From DATAGF01 sp963813355 (GTDB lineage: Bacteria > Actinomycetota > Thermoleophilia > Miltoncostaeales > Miltoncostaeaceae): 64,000 nucleotides of DNA. The notes under the pieces were generated by a model, which saw only the letters and a list, made by a program, of their open reading frames with translations, was not told the DNA's origin and did not search any database. Made by a program: the position numbers and the translations under genes. Below, one piece after another: positions 55,354-63,880 of the stretch. The stretch is taken from the NCBI GenBank assembly GCA_963813355.1, contig CAWEYS010000015.1, positions 1-64,000 on the forward strand, given 5' to 3'. Each line of letters starts with the position of its first letter. The stretch's first letter is position 1.

Positions 55354-56943
55354 CTGACCACCTCGGCACCCACCCCCCGCACGCAGGCCGCGCTCGACCC
55401 GGCGCTGGCCGCGGCGGCGCCGGGCGGCGTCTTGGTGGTGGACTTCGGCGCCCAGTACAGCCAGCTCATCGCGCGCCGCATCCGGGAGTGCCGGGTCTTC
55501 TCGGCGGTCGTCCCGCACGACTCGCCGCCGGACGAGATCCTGGCCCTCGAGCCGGCGGGGCTGGTCCTGTCGGGCGGCCCGGCGTCGGTGTACGAGCCCG
55601 GGGCCCCGGCGCTCGACCCGCGCCTGCTCGAGCTCGGCATCCCCGTCTTGGGCATCTGCTACGGCGCGCAGGCGATGGCGCTGGCGCTCGGCGGCGAGGT
55701 CGCGCGCACCGGCGCCGGCGAGTTCGGCAAGACCCCGCTGCAGGTGCGCTCGCGCCGGGGCATGTTCGGCGACCTGCCGGCCGAGGTCTGCTGGATGAGC
55801 CACCGGGACGCCATCGTGCGGCCGCCCGAGGGCTTCGCGGTCACGGCCGAGACGGCGTCCTCGCCGGTCGCCGCGATGGAGAGCCGGGCGCGCCGGATGT
55901 ACGGCGTCCAGTTCCACCCCGAGGTCGTGCACACGCCCTTCGGCACCGAGCTGCTCAAGTGGTTCCTCTTCGAGGCCTGCGACTGCTCGCCGACCTGGAC
56001 CGCGACCCACGTCATCGAGGAGCAGGTGGAGCGCGTGCGCGCCCAGGTCGGCGACGCGCGCGCCATCTGCGGCCTGTCGGGCGGGGTCGACAGCGCGGTC
56101 GCCGCGCTCATCGTCCACCGCGCCATCGGCGACCGCCTGACCTGCGTGTTCGTCGACCACGGGCTGCTGCGCCTCAACGAGGGCGAGCAGGTCGAGGCGG
56201 CGTTCGGCAAGCACTTCGGCGTGCCGCTGGTGCACGTGCGGGCCCAGGACCACTTCCTCTCGGCGCTCGCCGGGGTCACCGAGCCGGAGGAGAAGCGCAA
56301 GATCATCGGGCGGGAGTTCATCCGCATCTTCGAGAAGGAGGCCGGCAGGCTCTCGGACGCGCGCTTCCTGGTGCAGGGGACGCTCTACTCGGACGTCATC
56401 GAGTCGGGCTCGCGCGACGCGGCCAAGATCAAGAGCCACCACAACGTCGGCGGCCTCCCGGAGGACATGCAGGTCGAGCTGATCGAGCCGCTGCGCCAGC
56501 TCTTCAAGGACGAGGTGCGGGTGGTCGGCGAGGAGCTCGGCCTCCCCGAGCGCATGGTCTGGCGGCAGCCCTTCCCGGGGCCCGGCCTGGCGATCCGCAT
56601 CATCGGCGACGTCACCCGCGAGCGGCTCGACATCCTCCGGCGGGCCGACCACGTGCTGCAGGAGGAGATCCGCCGCGCCGGCCTCTACCGGGACCTCTGG
56701 CAGAGCTTCGCGGTGCTGCCGGCGGTCAAGAGCGTCGGCGTGCAGGGCGACGAGCGCACCTACGCCTACCCCATCGTCATCCGCGCCGTCACCTCCGACG
56801 ACGCGATGACCGCCGACTGGGCGCGGCTGCCCCACGACCTCCTCGAGCGCATCTCCAGCCGCATCATCAACGAGGTGGACGGCGTCAACCGGGTCGTGCT
56901 GGACTTGACCTCCAAGCCCCCGGGCACCATCGAGTGGGAGTAG
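55354..56943 (+). CDS. guaA: GMP synthase (glutamine-hydrolysing)
   Basis: About 529 residues. Converts XMP to GMP. Class I amidotransferase: VLVVDFGAQYSQLIARRIRE, Cys in VLGICYGAQAMALALG, His-Glu in VQFHPEVVHTPFG; ATP pyrophosphatase loop CGLSGGVDSAVAALI; dimer domain QGDERTYAYPIVIRAVTSDD. A -10-like TAGATT (55342-55347) lies 6 nt before CTG at 55354, the spacing used by leaderless genes here, so I place the start at that CTG; TTG/GTG codons at 55426-55434 are alternatives that shorten the N-terminus. Confidence 0.95.
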   Translation: MTTSAPTPRTQAALDPALAAAAPGGVLVVDFGAQYSQLIARRIRECRVFSAVVPHDSPPDEILALEPAGLVLSGGPASVYEPGAPALDPRLLELGIPVLGICYGAQAMALALGGEVARTGAGEFGKTPLQVRSRRGMFGDLPAEVCWMSHRDAIVRPPEGFAVTAETASSPVAAMESRARRMYGVQFHPEVVHTPFGTELLKWFLFEACDCSPTWTATHVIEEQVERVRAQVGDARAICGLSGGVDSAVAALIVHRAIGDRLTCVFVDHGLLRLNEGEQVEAAFGKHFGVPLVHVRAQDHFLSALAGVTEPEEKRKIIGREFIRIFEKEAGRLSDARFLVQGTLYSDVIESGSRDAAKIKSHHNVGGLPEDMQVELIEPLRQLFKDEVRVVGEELGLPERMVWRQPFPGPGLAIRIIGDVTRERLDILRRADHVLQEEIRRAGLYRDLWQSFAVLPAVKSVGVQGDERTYAYPIVIRAVTSDDAMTADWARLPHDLLERISSRIINEVDGVNRVVLDLTSKPPGTIEWE

Positions 56944-56953
56944 AGGAGGACGC

Positions 56954-57337
56954 ATGAGCATCCTGGCCGACGCACCGGTGAGTGCCGGGCTGCCCGCCGC
57001 CGACATCGAGCGGGCCAAGGCCTTCTACGAGGGGACGCTCGGCCTGCCGGTCGTCCAGGACCTCGAGGGGGCCCTGATGTTCGCCTGCGGCAACGGGACC
57101 ATGTTCTTCGTCTATCCGAGCGAGTTCGCCGGGACCAACAAGGCCACCGCAGCCGGCTTCCAGGTCGACGACATCCAGGCCGTGATGGAGGAGCTCCGCG
57201 GCAAGGGCGTGACGTTCGAGGAGTACGACATGCCCGGGCTCAAGACGGTCGACGGCGTCGCCACCCTGGGCCCGTCGAAGTCGGCCTGGTTCAAGGACAC
57301 CGAGGGGAACATCCTGGCCCTGGTCCAGGGGGGCTGA
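56954..57337 (+). CDS. VOC-family (glyoxalase-like) protein
   Basis: 127 residues. SAGLPAADIERAKAFYEGTL, LMFACGNGTMFFVYPSEFAG, AGFQVDDIQAVMEELRGKGV and FKDTEGNILALVQGG follow the two beta-alpha-beta-beta-beta halves of the vicinal-oxygen-chelate fold. Binds or modifies a small molecule; may be resistance- or glyoxalase-related. ATG with GAGGAGGA, 10 bases after guaA. Confidence 0.87.
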   Translation: MSILADAPVSAGLPAADIERAKAFYEGTLGLPVVQDLEGALMFACGNGTMFFVYPSEFAGTNKATAAGFQVDDIQAVMEELRGKGVTFEEYDMPGLKTVDGVATLGPSKSAWFKDTEGNILALVQGG

Positions 57338-57353
57338 GGCTCACGACACCGCC

Positions 57354-57389
57354 GGCGACGGCCGGGCGCGTGGGCGCCCGGCCGTCGCC
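57354..57389. terminator. Bidirectional terminator hairpin
   Basis: GGCGACGGCCGGGCGC / GCGCCCGGCCGTCGCC, a perfect 16-bp stem with a GTGG tetraloop, exactly between the convergent VOC and MFS genes. The strongest hairpin in the window. Confidence 0.88.
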
Positions 57390-57395
57390 CCGGCG

Positions 57396-58892
57396 TCAGC
57401 CGGCGCTGGGCGTGCGCGCGGGCTCGCGCGCCGGCTCCCCCGCGACGGGCTCGGCGACCGGCTCCGGCTGCCGCCGTCCGCGCACGAGGGCGAGCACCGC
57501 CAGGGCGCCCACGATCGCGAAGCCGGCCGCCGCGATCAGCGCGATCTGGAAGCCCTCGGTGAGCGCCACCGGGGCCGCCGTGCCGTCCGCGACCAGGTCG
57601 TCGCTGCGCGAGATGGCGAGCGTCGAGAGCACGGCCACCCCGAGCGCGCCGCCGACCTGCTGCGTCGTGTTGACGAGGCCCGATGCCAGCCCGGCATCGC
57701 GCTCGGCCACCCCCTCCAGCGCCCCGATCGAGAGCGACACGAAGGACGTCCCCAGGCCGAGGCCGGTGACGAGGAGGCCCGGCAGCAGGTCGGCCACGTA
57801 GTCGCCGTCGGCCGGGATCTGCGCCAGCAGCAGCAGCCCCGCGCCGGCCACCACGAGCCCCACCGCCAGCGGAAGGCGCGTCCCGACGCGCGTCACCAGA
57901 CCCGACGCGACGATCGACGAGGCGAGGGCCGTGAGCGACATCGCCAGCCAGGCCAGGCCGGTCTCGATCGGCGAGTAGGCCAGCACCTGCTGCATGTAGA
58001 GGGTGAGGATGAAGATCATCCCGAACACCGCGCCCCCCAGGGCGAGGCTCGCGACGTTCGAGCCCGTCACCGCCCGGATGCGGAAGATCGAGAACGGCAT
58101 GATGGGCGCGCGCGACCTGAGCTCGATCGTCACGAAGAGGGCGAGGAGCGCCGCCGAGGCGCCGATCAGCCCCAGGGTCTGGGCGGACGCCCAGCCGGCC
58201 GAGTCGGCCTCGACCAGCGCGTAGACCAGCAGGGCGATCCCGGCCGTGACCGACAGGGCGCCGGCGAGGTCGAAGCGCCGGTGACCGACGTCGGCGCGGC
58301 TCTCGTTCAGCAGCACGGGGGCCACCGCGATCGCCGCCAGGGCGACGGGGACGTTGAGGAAGAAGATCCACTCCCAGCCGATGGTGTCGGTGAGCACCCC
58401 TCCCAGCAGCACGCCCACCGTGCCGCCTGACGCGCCCACGGCGCCCCAGACGCCGAGGGCGGTGTTGCGCTCGGCTCCCTCGCGGAAGGTCGTCATCAGG
58501 ATGGACAGGGCCGCCGGCGTCATGACCGCCGCGCCGATGCCCTGGAGGGCGCGGGCCAGGATCAGGACCGTGTCCGACGCCGCGAGGCCCGCCAGCAGCG
58601 ACGCGGCCGCGAAGATCGCCAGGCCGGCGATGAACACGCGCCGGCGACCCAGGAGGTCGGCGGCGCGGCCGCCGAGCAGGAGGAGGCCGCCGAAGGTGAG
58701 CGCGTAGGCGCTCACCACCCACTGGAGGTTCCTCTGCGAGAAGTCGAGGTCGACCTGGATCGTGGGCAGAGCCACGTTCACGATCGCCACGTCGAGGATC
58801 ACCATGAAGAACGCGGTGCACAGGACTGCAAGGCCCAGCCATTTGCGCCGCTGGCTCGGCTCGTTGGTCGTCATTGGATGGGTCATCGTCAT
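57396..58892 (-). CDS. EmrB/QacA-type (DHA2) drug exporter
   Basis: 498 residues with 14 membrane segments. Motif C-like FFMVILDVAIVNVALPTIQV, loop GGRAADLLGRRRVFIAGLAI, ARALQGIGAAVMTPAALSIL and VGASGGTVGVLLGGVLTDTI are DHA2 hallmarks. Proton-driven multidrug efflux. ATG start; a TetR gene lies upstream in the same orientation and both promoters carry the same 20-bp operator (18/20 identical), so the pump is presumably induced by its substrate. Confidence 0.94.
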   Translation of the reverse strand: MTMTHPMTTNEPSQRRKWLGLAVLCTAFFMVILDVAIVNVALPTIQVDLDFSQRNLQWVVSAYALTFGGLLLLGGRAADLLGRRRVFIAGLAIFAAASLLAGLAASDTVLILARALQGIGAAVMTPAALSILMTTFREGAERNTALGVWGAVGASGGTVGVLLGGVLTDTIGWEWIFFLNVPVALAAIAVAPVLLNESRADVGHRRFDLAGALSVTAGIALLVYALVEADSAGWASAQTLGLIGASAALLALFVTIELRSRAPIMPFSIFRIRAVTGSNVASLALGGAVFGMIFILTLYMQQVLAYSPIETGLAWLAMSLTALASSIVASGLVTRVGTRLPLAVGLVVAGAGLLLLAQIPADGDYVADLLPGLLVTGLGLGTSFVSLSIGALEGVAERDAGLASGLVNTTQQVGGALGVAVLSTLAISRSDDLVADGTAAPVALTEGFQIALIAAAGFAIVGALAVLALVRGRRQPEPVAEPVAGEPAREPARTPSAG

Positions 58893-58926
58893 GTCGTCGT
58901 CTCCCCGCGCCGGTTTCGGCGCTCTT

Positions 58927-58946
58927 GATAGTTGACCGGTCGTTTA
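58927..58946. promoter_or_regulatory. TetR operator, exporter promoter
   Basis: GATAGTTGACCGGTCGTTTA, centred on the palindrome GACCGGTC, lies 35 bases before the exporter ATG. It matches 18 of 20 bases of the site before the tetR gene (59671-59690, opposite strand). Confidence 0.85.
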
Positions 58947-59026
58947 CCAACGGCGGCGAAGGTGCGCGCGGCCGTTCATCGAGTAGACGCGGCGCGGGCC
59001 GCGAAATCGACAACGGCGGCGTCGCC

Positions 59027-59656
59027 TCAGGTCGCGGCGGCCCTCCCGGGGATCCGGGCCGGGTCGGCCCCCGCCAGCCGGAGGGCGAGGGGGAGCAGGT
59101 CGGCCGCCGCGAGCGGGTCGTCCTTCGCCTTGATCAGGACCCCGAGCCCCTCGATGAAGGCGAGCATCCCGCGCGCCGCCTGCCCGGTGTCGATCTCGGG
59201 CAGGTCGCCGGCGGCGACGGCGTCGTCGAGGGTCCGCTGGATGAGGGCGGCCCAGTCGTCGAAGAGCTGGGAGAGGCGGTCGCGCAGAACCTCGTCGACC
59301 GTACCCAGCTCGACGACCATGTTGCCGAAGGAGCAGCCCACGGTCACGCCGGTGGACTCCTTCAGCTGGAGCTGCTCCTGGAGCCCCCGCTCGAGGAACA
59401 GCTCCAGCCGCTCCAGCGGCGGGAGCGGGCCGGTGAGGATCGGGGCCATCTCGCCCACGCCGTGGCGCTGCCACCGCTCGTCGATCACCGCGAGGGCGAG
59501 CTCCCGCTTGGAGGAGAAGAAGTGGTAGAAGCTGCCCTTCTGGACGCGGGCGTGGTCGCAGATCTCGCTCACGCCCACATCGGCGTAGCTCCGCGTGTGC
59601 CAGAGCTCGCCGGCCGCCTCGATGAGCCGCTCCCGTGCGTCGCTGTGCCGTCCCAC
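59027..59656 (-). CDS. TetR-family repressor
   Basis: 209 residues. HTH RLIEAAGELWHTRSYADVGV and SEICDHARVQKGSFYHFFSS, then an all-helical ligand domain (ALAVIDERWQRHGVGEMAPI, TGQAARGMLAFIEGLGVLIK). GTG at 59656 is preferred because AAGGAG precedes it; the longer frame to 59692 would read through the operator. Autoregulated through the site at 59671-59690 and expected to repress the exporter gene next to it. Confidence 0.93.
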   Translation of the reverse strand: MGRHSDARERLIEAAGELWHTRSYADVGVSEICDHARVQKGSFYHFFSSKRELALAVIDERWQRHGVGEMAPILTGPLPPLERLELFLERGLQEQLQLKESTGVTVGCSFGNMVVELGTVDEVLRDRLSQLFDDWAALIQRTLDDAVAAGDLPEIDTGQAARGMLAFIEGLGVLIKAKDDPLAAADLLPLALRLAGADPARIPGRAAAT

Positions 59657-59670
59657 CGCCCGCTCCTTAC

Positions 59671-59690
59671 TAGACGACCAGTCAACTATC
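59671..59690. promoter_or_regulatory. TetR operator, autoregulatory copy
   Basis: TAGACGACCAGTCAACTATC, 14 bases before the tetR GTG. Reverse complement matches the exporter operator at 18 of 20 positions. Overlaps the likely tetR promoter. Confidence 0.85.
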
Positions 59691-59708
59691 ACGGGAGCGG
59701 GCGGCGTG

Positions 59709-61025
59709 TCAAGCGCTGAGAGAGGCCTGGCCGCCCAGCAGCGCGGCGATCTCCTCCCACTCCACGGCGGTCTGCCGCCCCGCGTCGAACTGCCGGCCCA
59801 GCTCCTCGTGCACGCGCACCAGCTCCGGGTCGTCCTTGGCGAGCTCGCGGCCGGTGTGCTGTCGGATCAGGAACACCAGCCCCGCGAGCCCCGAGTCGCG
59901 CGTGAGGCTGACCTCGAGCGGGCGCCCGATCAGGGCCGGCACGTCGAAGGGCGCGTACATCCACCAGAACTTGTTCAGCCCGTCGGCGTGGATGCCCGCG
60001 CGCGTGCGGTGGGCGTCGCGGCCGAACAGGGGGTAGGTCGCCGGCAGGGGCGCGCCGAGCCCGGCGTAGAGGTCGGCCAGGTCGTTGAGCGCGCGGAAGT
60101 CCGGGAGCGGCTCGCGCACCAGCCCCATGCCGATGGCGTGCAGCAGAACGCCCTCCAGGGGGGCGTTGCCGGTGCGCTCTCCCACCCCGAGCAGGGTCCC
60201 GTTCACCACCGCGCAGCCCGCCTGGATCGCCGCGAGGCAGTTGGCCACCACAAGGTGGGTGTCGTTGTGGGGGTGGAACTCCAGGTCCTCGCCGGCGACG
60301 CCGAGCTCGCGCAGGCGGCGGACCCAGCGCGGCACCGACCGCGGCGCGGCCACGGCGTCGAGCGGCAGCCCGAGGCCCATCGTGTCGCAGACGCGGAACT
60401 TGGGGCGCTGGCCGGCGCCGAACGGGGCGCAGGCGTCGAGGACGGCCTGGGCGAAGGGCAGCACGAACTCCTCGGGCGCCCGGGTCGCGTCCTCCAGGTG
60501 CAGCCGCGGGCGCAGGCCGGCGTCGAGCACCGCGCGCACGGCGTCGAGGTAGGCCTCGGCCGCCTGGCGCCGCCCGCCCGGCCGGAATTTGTGGAAGGTG
60601 TGGTAGTCGCTCGCCGAGGCGAGCATCCCGGTCTCGCGGACGCCGATCGCGCGCACGAGCTCGGCGTCGCGGCGGCTGGCGCGGATCCACGTCGTGGGCT
60701 CCACCGGGGCCCCGCCCGCGTGGCGCTCGAGGGCCGCCTCGAGCATCGCCCGGTCGTCGGCCCGGTAGACGAAGAACTCGGCCTGGCGCACGGCGCCGCT
60801 CGCGCCGGTGAAGGCGCAGATCAGGTCGTAGATCCGCACGCCGTCGGCGACGGTCAGCGGCAGGCCGCCCTGCTGGCCGTCGCGGTGGGTGGTCTCGGTG
60901 CACCAGGCGGCGACCGGTAGCTCGGCCGGGCGCTCGGACCAGTCGTAGCGCGGGAAGCCCTCGCGCGGGAACGCGGCGGGGAAGAGCTCCGGCGCCGGGG
61001 GGTCGGCGATCTCGATGGCGTCCAT
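59709..61025 (-). CDS. (Re)-citrate synthase-like DRE-TIM enzyme
   Basis: About 438 residues, intact. Claisen-type condensing enzyme of the isopropylmalate/homocitrate synthase superfamily: CTETTHRDGQQGGLPLTVAD (RDGQ catalytic motif), GVRETGMLASASDYHTFHKF, RVCDTMGLGLPLDAVAAPRS, metal ligands LEFHPHNDTHLVVA and NGTLLGVGERTGNAPLEGV. AHRTRAGIHADGLNKFWWMY and absence of the LeuA regulatory domain resemble the (Re)-citrate synthases of anaerobes more than LeuA. A -10-like TACCGT (61038-61033, reverse) puts the leaderless ATG at 61025; earlier starts at 61031 and 61061 exist. Divergent from a citrate-synthase-like gene. Confidence 0.82.
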   Translation of the reverse strand: MDAIEIADPPAPELFPAAFPREGFPRYDWSERPAELPVAAWCTETTHRDGQQGGLPLTVADGVRIYDLICAFTGASGAVRQAEFFVYRADDRAMLEAALERHAGGAPVEPTTWIRASRRDAELVRAIGVRETGMLASASDYHTFHKFRPGGRRQAAEAYLDAVRAVLDAGLRPRLHLEDATRAPEEFVLPFAQAVLDACAPFGAGQRPKFRVCDTMGLGLPLDAVAAPRSVPRWVRRLRELGVAGEDLEFHPHNDTHLVVANCLAAIQAGCAVVNGTLLGVGERTGNAPLEGVLLHAIGMGLVREPLPDFRALNDLADLYAGLGAPLPATYPLFGRDAHRTRAGIHADGLNKFWWMYAPFDVPALIGRPLEVSLTRDSGLAGLVFLIRQHTGRELAKDDPELVRVHEELGRQFDAGRQTAVEWEEIAALLGGQASLSA

Positions 61026-61054
61026 GCCCATGACGGTAGGCACGGTCGCCAGGA

Positions 61055-61082
61055 TCGTCAATCTTGATTACACTCGTCAATC
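61055..61082. promoter_or_regulatory. Direct-repeat operator between two citrate-type genes
   Basis: TCGTCAATC occurs at 61055-61063 and 61074-61082, a 9-bp direct repeat with 19-bp period in the short divergent control region. It flanks and overlaps the -10-like TACACT (61069-61074) of the rightward gene. Suited to binding by the helix-turn-helix domain encoded next door. Confidence 0.6.
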
Positions 61083-62258
61083 ATGGGGGCCGACGACAGC
61101 ACGCTGAGCGCCCAGGAGGCCGCCGACCTGCTGGGCGTATCGCGCCCGACGCTCTACGCCTACGTGAGCCGCGGCCTGGTCGTCTCCGAGCCCGGCCCCG
61201 GCCCCACCCGCGCCCGCCGCTACCCGCGGGCCGCCATCCAGGAGCTGCGCGAGCGCCGCGTCCGCGGCCGCGACCCGGCGATGGCGGCGCACGGCGCCCT
61301 TCACTGGGGCACGCCGGTCCTCGACTCGGCGCTGACCATGATCGAGGCGGGGCGGCCCTACTACCGCGGGCGCGACGCGCTCGCCCTCGCGGCGACGGCC
61401 GGCTTCGAGGAGGTCGCCGCCCTCCTGTGGACGGGCGCCGCCGAGGACGCGCCGGACGTCTTCCCGCCGGCGCCTCCCGACGGCGCCGGCCCCCCGGACG
61501 GCGACGCCCTGGCGCGCCGGCTGCTGGCCGAGGGAGAGCGCGCCGTCGCGGGCGTGGCCGCCCTCGGGGAGGCGGCGCCGCGGCGGGCCGGCGCCGTGGT
61601 CCAGGGGCTGTTCGCGGCCGCCGGCGCCCGCGGGCGCGGCCCGCTCGGGCAGCGGCTGGCGCGCGGTTGGCGACGGCCGTCGGCCGCGGCCGACGTCACG
61701 GCGGCTCTGGTGCTGTGCGCCGACCACGACCTCAACGTCAGCTCCTTCACCGCCCGCTGCGTCGCCTCGGCGGACGCGCCCCTCGAGTCGGCACTGCTGG
61801 CGGCCCTCTGCGCGCTGCGCGGCCGCCGCCACGGCGGGATGGCCGAGCGCGTCGCGGGGCTTCTGGCCGAGGCCGGCCGCGACGGCGCCCGCGAGGCCGT
61901 CGCCCGGGCGCTGCGCGAGCAGGGCGCCCTGCCCGGCTTCGGCCACGAGCTCTACCCGGCCGGCGACCCGCGCGGCGCCGAGCTGCTGCGGCGCGCCGGC
62001 GCCGCCTGGGATGACCCACCGGTCGCGGCCGTGGTCGAGCTCGGCCGGCGCGAGCTCGGCCTCGAGCCGACGCTCGACCTGGGGCTGGTGGCGCTGTGCC
62101 GGGCCCACCGCCTGCCCGGCGCCGCGCCCTTCTGCCTCTTCGCCCTCGGGCGCTCGGCGGGATGGGCGGCGCACGCGATGGAGGCGGCCGCCGACGCGCG
62201 TCTCATCCGGCCGCGCTCGCGCTACACGGGGCCGTGGCCGGCCGACCTCGTGGGATGA
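61083..62258 (+). CDS. Citrate synthase-like protein with N-terminal HTH domain
   Basis: 391 residues. Residues about 8-60 are a MerR/excisionase-type HTH (LSAQEAADLLGVSRPTLYAY, RRYPRAAIQELRERR). The rest is a citrate synthase fold: first catalytic His in RGRRHGGMAERV, second in LPGFGHELYPAGDPRG, catalytic Asp in EPTLDLGLVALC, and FCLFALGRSAGWAAHAMEAA. The oxaloacetate-binding Arg normally after GFGH (GHRVY) is Glu here (GHELY), so the substrate may differ or the domain may act as a sensor. Leaderless ATG 8 nt after TACACT. Confidence 0.88.
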   Translation: MGADDSTLSAQEAADLLGVSRPTLYAYVSRGLVVSEPGPGPTRARRYPRAAIQELRERRVRGRDPAMAAHGALHWGTPVLDSALTMIEAGRPYYRGRDALALAATAGFEEVAALLWTGAAEDAPDVFPPAPPDGAGPPDGDALARRLLAEGERAVAGVAALGEAAPRRAGAVVQGLFAAAGARGRGPLGQRLARGWRRPSAAADVTAALVLCADHDLNVSSFTARCVASADAPLESALLAALCALRGRRHGGMAERVAGLLAEAGRDGAREAVARALREQGALPGFGHELYPAGDPRGAELLRRAGAAWDDPPVAAVVELGRRELGLEPTLDLGLVALCRAHRLPGAAPFCLFALGRSAGWAAHAMEAAADARLIRPRSRYTGPWPADLVG

Positions 62259-62265
62259 TCCCGGC

Positions 62266-62667
<402 letters not shown>

Positions 62668-62776
62668 TTCCAGGCGGCCGTCCTCTCGCCGAAGGCGGTG
62701 CCGCCGCCTGCCGGAGGGCCCGGCCAGGGCCCGGAGGCGCGCTTGGCCGCCCGCTAAGGGGCTGGCCGACCGAAAA

Positions 62777-63405
62777 TCAGTCGCCCGTGAACGAGGGCGA
62801 CGCGGGACGAAGCGGACCGGGATGCCCAGGTCCTCGAGCCGGTCCTCACCGCCGGCGCCGCGGCGCACCCGGACCAGGCGCTGGCGCTCGGGCCGGCGGC
62901 CGAGCGGCATGACCAGGCGGCCGCCCGGGGCCAGCTGCTCGACCAGGGCGGGCGGGATCGCCGGCCCGCCGGCGGCCACCGAGATGGCGTCGTAGGGGGC
63001 GCCCGCCGGCCAGCCCGCCGTCCCGTCGCCCGCGTGCACGGCGACGTTGGCGACCCCGGCGGCGGCGAGGTTCTCGGCGGCCCGCCGGGCGAGCGACTCG
63101 CGCACCTCGACGGCGTCCACGCGCGCGGCCAGCCTGCCCAGCACCGCCGCCGCGTAGCCGCTCCCGGCCCCGACCTCCAGCACGCGGTCGTCCGGCACGA
63201 GCTCGAGCGCCTGGGCCATCAGGGCCACGACCAGGGGCTGGGAGATCGTCTGGCCCTCGCCGATGGGCAACGGGCCGTCCTCGGCGGCGCGGCCCGCCAG
63301 GTCGGCGTCGACGAAGGCCGCTCGGGGGACCGCCGCCATCGCCTCCCTCACGCGGGCGTCAACGACCCCCCGCTCGGGGAGCCCCCAGGGGTCGCGGTCC
63401 CTCAG
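62777..63405 (-). CDS. pcm: Protein-L-isoaspartate O-methyltransferase (C-terminal frame problem)
   Basis: About 209 residues. Repairs isoaspartyl residues using SAM. VREAMAAVPRAAFVDADLAG, PLPIGEGQTISQPLVVALMA, SAM site VLEVGAGSGYAAAVLGRLA, YDAISVAAGGPAIPPALVEQ and LAPGGRLVMPLGRR are clear. After IPVRFVP the frame runs on without homology; shifting by one base brings SPSFTGD and a TGA at 62779-62777, the expected length. At the 5' end homology extends past the GTG at 63351 to a CTG at 63405. Downstream of the small zinc-motif gene. Confidence 0.83.
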
Positions 63406-63409
63406 GCCC

Positions 63410-63880
63410 TCAGGCCGTCCGGCGCTGGCGCGCGGGCCGCTCGGCCACGCTGCGCTCGCTGTACACGCCGCCCTCGTCCTTGACGATGAGGAAGGCGCCC
63501 TGGCGCACGTTCTCCAGGAAGTCGAGCAGCTCCTCGACGCGCGCGGGCCCGAGGGCCTCCGCGAGGCGCAGCGCCGCGGCCTCCTCGGGCGCCCATCCCC
63601 CGCGCCGGTCGGCGCGGGCGCGGCGGTCGGTGCCGGTGCGCCCCTCGTCGTCTGGCGGGTGATCGGCCGGGCCGCCGGTGCGCGGCAGGGGGGCGGGGGA
63701 GCCCAGCGGGCGGCTCGGAGCCCAGATCTTGCGGCTCTGGGTGTGGTGCCAGCAGTAGGGGCTGCCCCGGAACGGGCTCTGCTGACATCTCTTTCCGTGG
63801 GCGGCGATCGCCACGCAGCGACTCACCGAACGGGTCTCCATCAGCGCCCCAGTGCGGGTCAAGGGTGGATTGCCGTCCAC
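63410..63880 (-). CDS. Small Cys/His-motif protein
   Basis: 156 residues if GTG at 63880 is used (9 nt after a -10-like TACACC), or 143 from ATG at 63841. RCVAIAAHGKRCQQSPFRGS followed by PYCWHHTQSRKIW gives a C-x9-C-x8-C-x-H-H arrangement seen in small proteins annotated as zinc-binding and of unknown function. The C-terminal half (LRLAEALGPARVEELLDFLE, VRQGAFLIVKDEGGVYSERS) is helical. Probably cotranscribed with pcm. Confidence 0.65.
   Translation of the reverse strand: MDGNPPLTRTGALMETRSVSRCVAIAAHGKRCQQSPFRGSPYCWHHTQSRKIWAPSRPLGSPAPLPRTGGPADHPPDDEGRTGTDRRARADRRGGWAPEEAAALRLAEALGPARVEELLDFLENVRQGAFLIVKDEGGVYSERSVAERPARQRRTA

Noticed and set aside
54373..57018. 881-codon reverse frame over the propeller and guaA genes
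   Set aside because: Antisense shadow of guaA and the propeller gene produced by high GC codon bias; no motif of its own.
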